A stretch of DNA of 64,000 bases, taken from positions 67,134,351 to 67,198,350 of the forward strand of contig CM053162.1 of assembly GCA_028571685.1 (NCBI GenBank). The letters are read 5' to 3'. Below are positions 1 to 12,029 of this stretch, in pieces. Within the stretch, counting starts at the first letter, position 1; each line of letters opens with the position of its first letter. The notes beneath the pieces were generated by a model. That model was not told where the DNA came from. It did no database searches and worked only from the letters and a program-made list of their open reading frames with translations. This DNA comes from Heterohyrax brucei. Taxonomy: Eukaryota > Chordata > Mammalia > Hyracoidea > Procaviidae. A program made the translations under genes and the position numbers.

Positions 1-92
1 GTTATGAGAAATAGTAACTAACTTCTTTTGCTACCACATCGACTGTAATATTGAGTTATACTGCAGTCATTAACACTAATGAGATTACACCG

Positions 93-594
93 TGTCAAGG
101 ATCAAACTGTGTCTCCCCAAAATACCTACCTAATTGGATAGGTCATGACTGCTGGTGTTGTGTGATTGCCTGCCATTCTGCTGCCTGATGTGACTTCCCT
201 GGATGCTATAAAACTTACCACTATGACATAATGAGATGCTTTAGTGGCAGTCAGGTTGATGAGATCTACAAGATGAGATAGTGTCTTCAGCCAGTCTCTT
301 TGAGATACAAAGGAGAGGAGCAAACGGAGAGACATGGGGGCTTCAAACCAAGAAGAAGCTGTGCTGGGAGACAAGCTTGACCTTCAGACCAGAGATCCGT
401 GGGCTGAGATGTTCCCAGACCAAGGGAAGACTGATGACAAGGACTTTCCTCCAGAATCGGCTGAGAAAGGCTTCCTCTGGAGTCAACACCCTGAGTTTGG
501 ACTTGTAGTCTACTAGTCTATGAGAAAATAAATTTCTCTTTGTTAAAGACAACCACTTGTAGTATTTCTGCTATATCACTAGTTGACCAAGACA
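93..594 (+). mobile_element. Solo LTR, ERVL-MaLR-like
   Basis: Starts TGTCAAGG and ends in GACTAAGACA-like sequence (here GACCAAGACA), with an AATAAA signal about 65 bases before the end, as in MaLR LTRs. It is clearly the same family as the copies at 38543, 39103, 43831 and 46678. No internal region is attached. Fossil; divergence from the sister copies suggests an old insertion. No convincing target duplication is visible. The family name rests on remembered MaLR ends. Confidence 0.7.
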
Positions 595-788
595 CAGCTG
601 TTCTTGTGTGAATACTGTGATTAGTGTTATTCTCCTGACATATTTTGACTTACTTTTTTTAAAAAATATATAACATACGCACTTATGTTTTGTGTGGTCC
701 CTTTACTAATGACCACATCTTTCCTTATTGTAAGTACTAGACCTAGGAAGGGCCATCATTGATCTGTGCAATCACTGTGTTATACCTG

Positions 789-953
789 AACCAAAAGCCA
801 AACCCATTGCTGCCCAGTAGCTTTTGACTAATAGAGACTCTATGGGACAGAGTAAAACTACCTCATCGCGTTTCCAAGGAGTGGCTGGTAGATTTGAACT
901 GCCAACCTTTTGGTTAGCAGTCATTAGCTTGACCACTGTACCACCAGGGCCCC
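789..953 (-). mobile_element. AfroSINE (short form)
   Basis: Antisense copy from the AACCCATTGC tail to the CCACCAGGGC head. The tRNA-related core reads TTTGAACTGCCAACC, a B-box-like block. Moderately diverged. Confidence 0.9.
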
Positions 954-2275
954 ATGATGTCATAGAGGCAGATAAATAATAACTTGCTCAAAAGGAAATG
1001 AGCAGTTGGTGGTGATGTCAGATTTTACAATTCAAAGGACTTTTTTTACTGTAAAATACAACCTGTGCCATAATATTGTATTAGGCAAAAGTATACAGGG
1101 AAATCTTACAGATTTTATGTGTCCTTCAGATCATCTCTTACAAAAAGAGGAAATGAAGGATTTACAAATTAGGAGACTGGGCATAGTCTTGAGATAATAA
1201 CCAAGATCTAGGCATAGCTATAAGAAATAATTCAACTTTCTCAGGTTGTAAACTCTTCAACAATGTTGCCTTTGCTAGGTTTTGACATCTGGTTTAATCC
1301 AACTTGTAAAATGAAAGGAAATCGTTCTTCTTTGCTCTATGCAGTAAAGCACAATAAAAGCAATAAATAGTATCTGTTTCTTGACTGTATCTTAAAACTT
1401 ATAAAATCATTTGAACCCACTTAAGATTTTTTAAAACAAGTTTATTCACTATAGTCTTTAATATTTTTTTTACCTAGTTTTGGATATTTCATCAAATTTT
1501 TGTATGTATTGTCATAAATTCATAGTTGTGGTTTATTCATAATTTTTCTTTTATGTTCAGGTGCACCTTTACCAAACTACATTTAAAAAATGACATTCAA
1601 CAGTCTCCCATTTTGTAGTGTCAGATCTTTTCTTTCTTTATGCTTCTATTTCTCTTTATGAATTTTTCTTTCTTCTTTACCTGAACTCATTTTGTTATTC
1701 TTGTTTATTTTAGTATTTATTTAATTTACATTTCTCTTACAAATAAAATATTTAAAAATTAAATGTTATTGTATATAAATTAATCAGTCTGTTTAATATA
1801 AATAAGGAGACACATAGGAAGGGAGCTGTTATATCACAGACAAATAGATACAGATGCAGGTACATGTCCTCAATATATACTCAGTGATAAGCAGATTATA
1901 CCTCTGCCATGCAGGATATATAATTCACACGTAATATACATACATGTGCTGGGAGGATACAGTACAATAAATTAACATCAGTTTTCTTTGGAAGGGTGAG
2001 TTGTGATTTTTTGCTTTTTTAGTTCAATTTTCAATTGTTCTAATCTATGTTTTTCTAGAGTTCTTCTGAATTATTCCCTTATTTTTAAAAAATGCAAAGG
2101 CACTCCTTGTGTAATATTATTCTGTAAGATCTTTTTCCCCATTATGATGTCTCCCATGTTTATTTCTCAAACATTTAATGTGCTGAATTCTTAAACATTT
2201 TTAATACCCAGTGCTCAAGATTACAGTACTGGAGAATTGCGACTCTATAAGTATCTCCCAAAGTTGTGTTTTTGT
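954..2275. other. Unassigned AT-rich stretch
   Basis: No gene seen. About 1440-2220 is T-rich on this strand and could be badly decayed antisense L1, but I could not place it. The rest shows nothing recognisable. Confidence 0.4.
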
Positions 2276-2675
2276 TGTTAGATGTCTTTGAGTTGGTGTT
2301 AGCTGCCCGTGATCCCACATGCAACCGAATGAAACACCATCGGGTCCAGCGTCGCTACCACAATTACTGCTGTGTCTGAGCCCATGGCTGCAGCCACTCT
2401 GTCAGATCATACCGTTGAGGGTGTTACGCTTTCCCACTTCTCTCTGTTTTCCCAAGCATGATGTCCTTCTCCAGGAACTTGTTTTTCCTCATAATGTGTC
2501 CAAAGTACATGAGACTAAGTCTCACCAATCTCCCTTTTGAGGGGATTTCTGGTTGCATTTTTTCAAAGAGAGGTTTGTTAATTCTTCTGGCAGTCCATGG
2601 TATATTCTATATTTGCTCAATACACTGCAATTCAAATGTATGTGTTCTTTACGTATTATTCATTTTCTTATTGAT
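2276..2675 (-). mobile_element. RTE/BovB-type LINE, 3' fragment
   Basis: Antisense to the RTE 3' end. Landmarks in the expected order are GTTGTTAGATG, GCAGCCACTCTGTC, AAGCATGATGTCCTTCTCC and GGCAGTCCATGGTATATTC. It covers roughly the last 400 bases, encoding the C-terminus after the reverse transcriptase and the 3' UTR, and is 5'-truncated. There is no open frame of note. Confidence 0.8.
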
Positions 2676-3347
2676 TCACTAATACTAGCCCCACATTGGA
2701 TTCCATACAAATTTACAGCATACAAAGATTAATTCCACACTTCAAGCCCAGGGAACTCTGAATTTATATGTTAAACAATCTTTAAAGAAGTCTTCTGATG
2801 GTCAAATTGTCTTCAGATGAGAAAATGGCAATAGGCTGACAAGACAGTTGAGACTGCTTTAAGAGGTGAAAGAATATATGGGTATTCTGAAGGCCTCTGA
2901 GCCTTTCCCACCAGCAGACATCCTGGGAGATGCTGCAATTTTAACAGAGAAATTGCCACTATTTTGATGTGCTACAAATGAGGCCATTGCCTCCACACAC
3001 AGGACAAGTATCATTATTGGGAGACACTACTCATAAAGGTACAACACTGGATATCCAAGCGTAGTTTAATGGCCCTACTTTACCCTACCTGCTTGCCAGA
3101 CTTGACCTACTAACAGTTTTTCAACCCATAGATTGGGCTCTACCAGTAGACAGACCAAGTTTACCTCAGCAATACTTCAGCAGCTTCAGCCCCTCACCTA
3201 CTGAGATTTAGTAAAAAGCACTACCATATTGCTGAGGGAGGGCACTTTCTGTCATTCCTCGTGTAGAACTCCTGGATTAATGTGATTAATCTCTAATTAC
3301 TGATTCCCTTTGTTACCTGTGAATTATCTTAGTTACAGTCAAGGGAT
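2676..3347. other. Unassigned stretch
   Basis: Mixed-composition sequence with no frame, RNA gene or repeat that I can name. It could contain an old LTR, but I cannot support that. Confidence 0.3.
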
Positions 3348-3480
3348 ACGTCTGCTAACCTAAAGGTTGACAATTCAAATCCACCAGACACTCCTTGGAA
3401 ACTCTATGGGATATTTCTACTCTGAACTATAGGGTCACTAAGAGTCAGAATCGACACAATGGCAATGATTTTGACTATTT
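3348..3480 (+). mobile_element. AfroSINE, 5'-truncated
   Basis: Begins at TCTGCTAACC. It has the CTCCTTGGAAACTCTATGGG middle and an AGAGTCAGAATCGAC 3' block. The first 20-30 bases are missing or too diverged to see. Confidence 0.85.
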
Positions 3481-3760
3481 TTCTTTGAGTTACAGCGAAC
3501 TTCTGATTCCTACCCAACTATAATAATAGCTTCTTCATACACCACTAACTAAAACCTCAGTGGGCGAGTGAATTGCTGCTCATCAAATCTATTTCCTTTT
3601 TCATGAGTCTACTTAAAGGGGTAACTGGCCTTGTTTTCTTCATATTAGTCTACTTTTCTATGTTCTGAATTTTATGTCACTGGGAATCAACTTCCTCCCT
3701 CTCCTTCCTTTGAGATGTTCACTGATTTACTTAGTCATCTGGGGTCAAACATTTTCTAGA

Positions 3761-3908
3761 AATCCATTGCTGTTGAGTTAGTTTCAACTCATGGCAACCC
3801 TACAGGACACAGTAGAATCATCTCATAGGATTTCCAAAGACTGGCTTGTAGCTTTGAACCACCAACTTCTTAGTTAGCAGCCATAGTGCTTAACCACTGC
3901 ACTTCACT
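3761..3908 (-). mobile_element. AfroSINE (short form)
   Basis: Antisense copy with ATTGCTGTTGAGTTAG, CAACTCATGGCAACCCTAC and TTAACCACTGC blocks in order. Diverged. Confidence 0.85.
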
Positions 3909-4885
3909 AAGTGAGGGAACACTGAACCATTGAGTCTATAGCAAGTACACAGTTAGGTTCCTGACAGTCTCTAGCATGTTTGTTAGCTAAATTGTGCATA
4001 ACCTTGTTTTATGCATTTGTCTGTTTAAAGACACTTTACTTAACATATATGGTTGATTCATTAACACTAAAATCAAAACCACAGCAAGATCACTCATGCC
4101 AGGAGGAAGTTTATCCAAAACACATATTTTCTGCCTAAGGCAAACCACATACAGTTCTCTTGTGCTTAGCAACATAAGACAGCACTTCAGTACTACACTT
4201 GAGGGATATTTTAAACAGTGAAATAACCACTAAAACAGCCAAAAAATAAGAAAGATGCCACCTTAAACAGACCTTAAAAAGGATACTCATTTACAGCACG
4301 AGAGCTGAAATAAGGCGAGTCATCTTAGTCAGCCTCAACTGAGAACACGAGTCAAGGCAGCTTAAATTTGTCGTCATCCTGTGCACATCTATGAGGGGCC
4401 ATTAAAAGGCCAAATACTGACTCGAGGATTTTAAGTAGCCTTTGGTGAATAGATGAACTCGCAAACATAGAATTCGTGAATAAAGAAGATTGACAGTATG
4501 TGTAAATGACCAAATGGTGACAGGAACAGGACTGTGGTTTGTCCTTATAGACCGTGGAAAAGAGGCCATTTGGAGGTGTTTGGAAACCCAGAAATTTCCC
4601 TTTGTCACAGAGTATTACTAGGAGAAGCAGGTGTAAGTTGGTGTTCTACAGACTGAGGTAAAAGCCTTCATCACATACCCCTGTGTTACAATCACTGTGA
4701 GCCTCAAATTCCATATTTGAGAAAAAGAAGATAAAGACATTCATGTCATGGACCAGCTGTTTGAAATGAATTAACTGTGATTCTACCCCTAAATGCTTTT
4801 TCCTTTCTTTTCTCAATATAGACTTGTCTCACATCTGTCATTATTGAAAGAGTGTGGCAGACTATCACTCCTTCACATCCGTTTG
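3909..4885. other. Unassigned; possible Tigger-like end near 4425-4500
   Basis: Mostly unrecognised. Around 4450-4500, GAACTCGCAAACATAG followed by GATTGACAGTA recalls the terminal region of Tigger/pogo DNA transposons, but the match is short. Confidence 0.25.
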
Positions 4886-5182
4886 GGAAGAAACACAACC
4901 AGAGTGCTCCTTGGAAGCAAAGATAGTGAGACTACGTCTTACATACTTCAGACATGTTGTCAGGAGGGATCAAGCCCTGGTGAGGGACACGATGCTTGGC
5001 AGAGCGGAGGGTCAGTGAAAAAGAGAAAGACCCTCAGCTGGATGGATTGACGCAGTGGCTGTAACAACGTACTAAAGCATAAACACAACTGTGAGCCGTG
5101 CAAGACGGGGCATCGTTTCACTCTGTTGTGCATAGAGTCTCTCTGAGTCGGAACCGCCTGGATGGCACCTAACACCATCGTT
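4886..5182 (+). mobile_element. RTE/BovB-type LINE, 3' end
   Basis: Sense 3' end of RTE. It contains CAGAGTGCTCCTTGGAAGC, GACATGTTGTCAGGAGGGATC and GGATTGACGCAGTGGCTG, and finishes with GAGTCGGAACCGCCTGGATG then CACCTAACACC. This terminal block is the one shared with AfroSINEs. It is 5'-truncated at about 300 bases, as expected of incomplete reverse transcription. Confidence 0.88.
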
Positions 5183-5356
5183 CTTCCAGACACTGTTTTA
5201 GTGGATGAGAATGAGGTAGGTGTCTTTATTTTTGTACACTGTTATTCCTAAGTGTATTAATTAACTTACTAATATACCTTTATTCCTACATGTATTAATT
5301 AACTTACTAATACAACTCAATATTTAAACTGAATATTTGTTATATGTTGTTGTGAT

Positions 5357-5515
5357 GGAAACCCTGGAGGCATAGCAGTTAAGTGCTGTGGCTGCTAATC
5401 AAAAACTCGGTAGTTCAAATCTACCAGCTGCTCCTTGGAAACACTAAGAGACAGTTTTACACTGATATGGTTACTAGGAGTCAGAAATGACTTAGCAGCA
5501 ATGGGTTTGATTTGT
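5357..5515 (+). mobile_element. AfroSINE (short form)
   Basis: Full-length sense copy from GAAACCCTGGAGGCATAG to the tail AATGGGTTTGATTTG. It abuts the 3' end of the minus-strand RTE that follows. Confidence 0.9.
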
Positions 5516-8500
5516 GTTATTGTCTTAAGATGCCATCTACTCAGTTCCGACTCACAGCAGCATGTCCAAAACAGAACAAAACATCCCCTGTCCCCCACCA
5601 TCCACACAAACATTGCTGTGTTTGTGCCCATTGTTGTAGCACTGTATCAATGCACTAATTTAGGCTTCTCTTTTTCACTGGCCCTATACTTTATAAGCAT
5701 GATGTTTTTCTTCAGGGACTGGTCCTTGTAGATAATGTCTTTAAAGTATATGAGACAAAGTCTGGCTGTCCTTGCCTCTGATGAGCACTCTGGCCATATT
5801 TCCAAAGCAGATTTATTCCTTCTTCTGACAGACCATGACATATTCAATATTCTTCACTGACACCACAGTTGAAAGGATTCTTTTTTCCGTCTTTCTTATG
5901 CATTGTCCAGCTGTCTCCTGCATATAAGGTGATTGAAAACATCACGGCTTGGGTCAGGGCCACCTTAATCCTTAAGGTAAAGTCTTTGCTTGCAGCATTT
6001 TAAAAAAATATCACTGCCTAGTGCAATGAGTTTTGAATTCTTGTCTGCTGGTTTCACGGGTGTTGATTGTGAATCCAAGGAAAATGACCCCACAACCAAA
6101 CCCACTGCCGTTGAGTAGATTCTGATTCATAGCAACCCTATAGGACTGAGCAGAACTGATCCACAGAGTTTTCAAGGAGCACCTGGTGGATTGGAACTGT
6201 TGACTTTGTGGTTAGTAGCCATAGCACTTAACCACTATGCCACCAGGCTTTCCAAACAAAATGAAGTCCTGGACAATTTCAGTCTTTTCTCCTCTTAACA
6301 TGATGTTGCTTATTGGTCTAGTTGTGAAGATTTTTGTTTTCTTTATGTTGAGGTGTAATCCATACTGAAGGCTGTGTGGTCTTTGAGACTCATCAGCAAG
6401 TCTTTCAAATCCTCTTCACTTCTAGCACGAGGGGTTGTGTTATCTCCATATTGCAGGTTGTTATTGAGTCTCCCCCAATTCTACTGCCCCACTTTCTTTA
6501 TCTATACCAGCTTCCTGGGTTATTTACTTGGTGTACAGACTTAATAGGTATGGAGAAGAGACACAACCCTGATGCACGCCTTTCCTGACTTGAAACCATG
6601 CAGTATTGTCTTGTACCATCCAAATAACTGTCTCTTGGTCTATGTACAGATTCTTTATAAGCACAGTGAAGAGTCCTGGGATTCACTTTCTTCACGATGT
6701 TATCCACACTTTGTTATGATACACATAGCTGAATACCTTTGCACAGTCAGTAAACTACAGGAAAACGTCTTTCAGTTATTCTCTGCTTTCAGTCATGATC
6801 CATCTGGTCTCAGCAATAATATTCTTAGCACCATGTTATTTTCTGAATGTGGCTTGAATTTCTGGCAGTTCCCTATTGACAAACTATTGTAACTGCTTTT
6901 GAATGATCTTCAGAACAATTTTACTTGTGTGTGATACTAATGATGTTGTTTAATAATTTCCCATTCTGTTGGGTCTCCTTTATGTAGAATGAATACAAAT
7001 ACAGATTTCTTCCAGTCAGTTGGCCAGGTTACTCTCTTTCAAATTTCTTGGCCTCGACAAATGAGCACTTCAGCACTGCATTTTCTGCTGAAACAACTCA
7101 GTCGGTATTCTGTCAGTTCCTGGAGCTTTACCTTCACCAGTTTCTTTAGCACAGTGGAAGACGTCTTCCTTTAGTGTCACTGGTCTTTGATCATACACTA
7201 CCTCCCAAAATGGTTGAACGGTGACCAGTTCTTTTTTGGTACTGTGACTCTGGTTATTTTTTCTGCCTTCTTTTGATACTTTCTGTGTTAAGATTTACCC
7301 TGTGGAATCCTTTAATGTTGCAACCAGAAGATTGAATTAGCCCTTCAGTTCTTTCAGCTTGAAAAATGCTGAGCCTATTCTTTCCTTTTGCTCTTCTATC
7401 TCCAGGTCTTTGTGTATTTCATAATAATGTTTTCCTTTGTCTTCCTGAGCTGCCCTTTGAAATAATCTGTTCAGATCTTTCACTTCACCATTTTTTCCTC
7501 TCTGTTTAGCTACTCTGTGTTCAACAGCAGGGTTCAGAGTCTCTTCTGACATCCGTTTTTTCTTTTATTCTTCTCCATTGATGATTACTTGCATTCTTTG
7601 TGTATGATGTCCTTGATATCTTCTGTAGTTCACCTGGTCTTTGTTCTCTACTCTTGAGATGGCCTCTCAATTCATGTAGGATATACTCAAGGTTGCACTT
7701 TGGCTCTTAAGGATTTGTTCTAACTTTATTCCATTTGACCCTGAACTTGTCTAGCAGTAACTGATGGTCTGTTTTATAGTCATCCATCAGCCTTGTTCTG
7801 ACCGATTATATTGATTTTTTCCATCATCTTGTTCCACAGATTCAGTCACTTTGATTCCCGGGAATTCTATCTGGTGAGGTCTGTGTGTGTAGTCACCACT
7901 TATGTTGCTGAAAAAAGATATTTTCAGTGAAGAACCTGGTCTTGCAAAACTCTGTCATGCAATCTTGGCATCATTTCTGTGATCAGCACCTAATTTTCTA
8001 ACTATTATTTTTTCTTCTTTGTTTCCAACTTTTACATTCCATTTGCCAAAATAATCAATACACCCCGATCCCATATTCTATCAATTTCAGACTGTAGAAG
8101 TGGGTAAAATCTTCAGTATCTTGTCTCTTAGCCTGAGTGGTTGGTATCTAAATTTGAATAATAGTCTTACCTATTAAGAATAAATATCTAATAATAGTCT
8201 AATTAGTCTTCCTTATAGTTGTATGAATATTAGCCTATCACTGACAGCCTTGTACTTCAGGATTGATCTTGCAATGCTCTTTTTGACTTGGAACATGATG
8301 CCGTTTCTTTAATTTGTCATTCCTGACACAGCAGACCATATAGTTGTCTGATTCAAAACGGCCAATACCAGTACATCCGAAAATGCTGATGTCTAGAATA
8401 TCTTCTTATGAATTCCATTTCATTTTTGATGACTTTCAATTTTCCTAGATTCATATTTCATATATTCTATATTCTTATTATGACTGGATTTTAGCAGCTG

Positions 8501-8860
8501 CTTCTTCCCATTTTTAATCCTATCACTTCAGCAAATGATGGTCTCAAAGATTTGACTCTATCCATGTTATTAAGGTTGACTCTATTTGAGGCTTTAGCTT
8601 TACCCCAGCGACATTCTGAGTGCCTTCTAACCTAAGGGGCTCATCTTCCAGCAATGTATCAACAACATTCTGCTGCTGTTCAAAAGGTTTTCCCTGGCCA
8701 CGTTTTTCAGAAGTAGACTGTGATGTCTTTCTCTAGTCCAGCATCTAAGCTGAGACATGTCTATAAAGGGTGTCTCTGGTAGTACAGGTGGTGACGCTTC
8801 CAGTATCAGAGCAGCATGCAAGCCACCACAGTAGAACAAATTGGCATACATGTGGTGGCC
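5516..8860 (-). mobile_element. RTE/BovB-type LINE, near full length
   Basis: An antisense RTE readable from the 3' tail (AGATGCCATCTACTCAG near 5527) to the 5' end (AAGCCACCACAGTAGAAC near 8820). Net of the SINE at 6090-6258 it is about 3.2 kb, close to the usual size of a complete RTE. The reverse-transcriptase and AP-endonuclease coding regions are recognisable in the right order but split by many stops and frame changes. The longest residual frame, 7337-7552 on the minus strand, encodes the linker between endonuclease and reverse transcriptase (EQKERIGSAFFKLKELKG). The source protein would nick and reverse-transcribe its own RNA, and probably AfroSINE RNA. This copy is dead. Confidence 0.88.
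6090..6258 (-). mobile_element. AfroSINE nested in RTE
   Basis: Antisense SINE inside the RTE 3' half. The RTE resumes at CAAAATGAAGTCC after stopping at GGAAAATGACC, giving a short AAAATGA target duplication. It is therefore younger than its host RTE copy. Confidence 0.9.
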
Positions 8861-8867
8861 TAATTAT

Positions 8868-9087
8868 ATGCAAGTCATCAATGATTTCATTTTACTTGAG
8901 TCCATAATCAATGCCCCGCTATTGGGCAATGTACTGAAATGAGCAGGTCTACCATTAAAGACTTCTTTAAAGGTTTTAAAAGCAAGCATGTCACTTTGAT
9001 CGCTAATGTGCAATTGACTCAAGAGATGGTCATTTTCAGTCACCTCTTGCACTTTACACATGTTGTCAGGAAGGACTAGTCTCTGCA
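8868..9087 (+). mobile_element. RTE-type LINE fragment, sense, tail-to-tail with next copy
   Basis: Sense RTE: TGATTTCATTTTACTTGAGT, then ACTTCTTTAAAGG and AAGCATGTCACTTTGAT, ending at ACATGTTGTCAGGAAGGACT. It contains an internal deletion and stops about 130-150 bases short of the RTE 3' terminus. At 9088 the sequence turns directly into antisense RTE. Confidence 0.8.
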
Positions 9088-11480
9088 GTCACTGTGTCAA
9101 TCCATCTGGCTAAAGGTCTTTATCTTCTTCTCCTTGACTCTCTGCCTTAGAAAGCATGATGTCCTTCTCCAAGATCTGATTCCACCCCATCTCCTCACCC
9201 CTATGTCCCCTAGGCACATCTTAGTCCTCAAAGTAATATTTTTTTTCTTTTAAATATTTTAAAGAGGTCTTTTGTGACAGAGTTTTCTGTGGCAAAATAT
9301 CATTTGGTTTCTTGACTGCTGACTTCACAGGCATTGCTTGTGGATCCAAGTACAATTAAGTCCTTAACGGCTTCATTATTCTCCATTTATCATGAAGTTA
9401 ATGATCAGTCCAGTTGTGACAATTTTTTTACATATGTGTGTTTTCAGGGGTAATTCATGCTGAAGGATGTAGTCTAATCTTTATCAGTAAATGTTTCAAG
9501 TCCTCTTCATTTTCATCAGATAAGGGTGGGTACTGTGCTTATTGCACATTCCAATATTAATGCTCTGTTTTTATTCCTGTAGTCCAGGTTCTCAGATTAT
9601 CTGTTCAGCATATAGATGGAATAAGTTTGTTGAAAAGATACAATCTTAACACATATCCTTCTCTTTCCTAAACCATGAAATATCTCTTTGTTCTGTTAAA
9701 ATGACTGTTTCCTAGTCTATGCACAGGTTACATACAAGAACAGTTAAGTATTCTGGGGTTTCCATTCTTCACAATGTCATCCTAAATTTATTATTATCCA
9801 CACAGTCAAATGTCTTTGTACAGTGAAGAAAACACCATTCTGGTATTCTCTGCTTTCTGCTAAGGTTTACCTGACATTACCAATATCCTCTGTTCTGTGT
9901 CCTCTTCTGAATTTTGTTGGCATCTCTGACAGTTCTTTGTCCATTTAACTGCTGTAATTATTTTTGACCTATATTCACAAAAATTGAATTGTGTGTATTC
10001 TTGCTGGTATTGTTCAGTAATTTCCATGTTCTGTTGAACTGCCTTTATTTAGAATAGACACAAATATCGAGCTCTTCCAGTAAGTTGTCCAGATATCTAG
10101 GTGTCTCCCAAATTTCTTCACATATATCAGTGAGAAATTCTAGCCTTGTATCTGTTTGCTGAACTATCTCGTTTGATATTCAGTCTATGTCTGGAGCTTT
10201 ATTTTTCCCCAGTGACTCCAGTGAAGCTTGAACTTCTTCCTTGAGTACTATTGGTTCTTGGTCATATGTTACCTGAAATGTTGAATGTAGGCAGATTCTT
10301 TTTCATATGATGACTGTATTTCTTCCATCTTCTTTTGATGTTACCTGCATCACTCAATATTATCCCTATAGAATCCTCCCATATTGCAAGTTAAAGCTTA
10401 AATATTTTCTTCAGTTCCTTCACTTTGAGTGTTCTTCCCCTTTTGTTTTCTAAGTCTAGGTCATTACATGTTTAGTTATACTTTCTCTTTTTGAACCACT
10501 CTTGGAAATCATCTGTTCACCTCGTTTTCTTCATCATTTCTTCTGTTTAAGTTAGCTAGTCTAGGTTCAAAAGTAAGTTTCGTAGTCTCCCTGATATCCA
10601 TTTCTTTCTTTTCTTTTTCCCCTTGTCTTTTTAAAACCCTTTTCTTTCTTCATTTCTAATATCGTTGATGTCACCCAGCACTGTGTCTGCTCATTGGTCA
10701 TTAGTGTTCCATGTGTCAAATCTATTCCTGAGAGGGTCTCTAAGTTCAGGGACAATACACTCAAGGATGGACTTTGACTCTTGTGGACTTGTTTCAGTTT
10801 TATTCATCTTCATTGAGAAATTGCATATGAGCAACTGATGATCTGCCTGCAGTGAGGCCCCGGCTTTGTTATGACTGATGATACAGAGCCTTTGTATCAT
10901 TTTGACAGACACAGTTAATTTAATTCCTGTGTATTACATCTGGTGGGGTCTACGTGTACTCTCACCACTTACACTGTTCAAAAATGGTATTTGCAATGAA
11001 AGAAGTTGTTGGTCTTGCAAAATTCTATCATATGATATCTGGCATCCTATATACTACCAAAGCAGTATTTTCCAAGCCATTTATTCTTCTTTATATCCAG
11101 CTTTCACGTTTCATTCACCTCTAGTTATCACTGCATCTTGATTGCATGTTTGGGAAATTTCAGACTGTGAAAGCTGGTAAAATTTTCAGTTTTTTGTCAG
11201 TGACATTAGTGGTTTGCATGTAAATTTGAGTAGTTGTTAAATTAACTAGGCTTCTTTGTAAGCAAGTGGATATATTTCCTATCACTGACATCGTTGTACT
11301 TTAGGATGGATCTTGAGATGTTCTTTTTGATAATGCAAGTAAAGCTTTCAAGCTGTCAATATCGCTATAGTAGGCCCAATAATTTTCACTTTACAAGGCC
11401 TGTAAGTTTCATTTTATGTTTGAAAACTTCCACATTTCCTAAGTTCATACCTCAAACATTCAACATTTCAATTATGTAAA
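9088..11480 (-). mobile_element. RTE/BovB-type LINE, nearly full coding length
   Basis: Antisense RTE from CAGTCACTGTGTCAATCCAT near its 3' end to the endonuclease start near 11470. The extreme 3' end is missing. The order of coding segments follows the copy at 5516-8860, and the two diverge enough to be separate insertions rather than a recent duplication. No frame exceeds about 75 residues, so it is decayed. Confidence 0.82.
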
Positions 11481-11489
11481 TATTATAGC

Positions 11490-11575
11490 ATAGGAAGCCA
11501 TATGGGCCTGTCCCATTCTGTCACACAGGGTCACTAGGAGTCACAATGGACTGGATGGCACATGATAATAACAAC
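11490..11575 (+). mobile_element. RTE/AfroSINE 3'-end fragment
   Basis: Contains CACAGGGTCACTAGGAGTCA and ACTGGATGGCACATGATAA then AACAAC, the shared RTE/SINE 3' terminus. The upstream CCTGTCCCATTCTGT favours RTE origin. Only about 85 bases long. Confidence 0.6.
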
Positions 11576-11576
11576 A

Positions 11577-11765
11577 TCAATGTGTGTCCCTGGCCGCACA
11601 AATTGTTGGTGCTCAACTACTAATTTAAGGGAGCCATGAACAAATGTCCTGGAGATCTGCTCTGTAAAGATTACAGCCACAGAAACCTTGGAGAACGGTT
11701 CTGTTATAAAGCACATGGAGTCACGAGTTGGAATCAACTGGATGTCAGTTGACTTAGTTTTGGTT
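11577..11765 (+). mobile_element. AfroSINE, long form
   Basis: Sense copy with the insert typical of the long form (GTAAAGATTACAGCC between the tRNA-like head and the CTTGGAGAACGGTTCTG middle) and a GAGTTGGAATCAACTGG tail. The head is strongly diverged. Confidence 0.7.
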
Positions 11766-12029
11766 TTTTAATATCAATACGTCCTCTTACTTGGCTTAGG
11801 TGGTGTGTAGCTGGTCTCTCAACTGTAACGTTACTATTTTCCCTTTTGCTGCCATTTTGGTGAAGATACCTTAATATGATGCAAACCTTTATTGTACCCC
11901 TCACTGTAACAGATATCACTGGATCTTGCCTACAAAAATTATTATTGTTGTTTTCTAAGGGGATTTTCAATTTCCCTCATTTCTTTTCTGTTCATTAATC
12001 ATTTATGATTATTACTCTTTGAAGAGCCG

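Noticed and set aside
789-953. tRNA genes (the TTCGAACT-like B boxes across the window)
   Set aside because: All such blocks sit inside AfroSINEs or MIRs. None folds into a complete cloverleaf with an anticodon arm that I can see.
4425-4500. Tigger/pogo terminal inverted repeat
   Set aside because: Only a short stretch matches, no partner end was found, and no TA duplication is visible.
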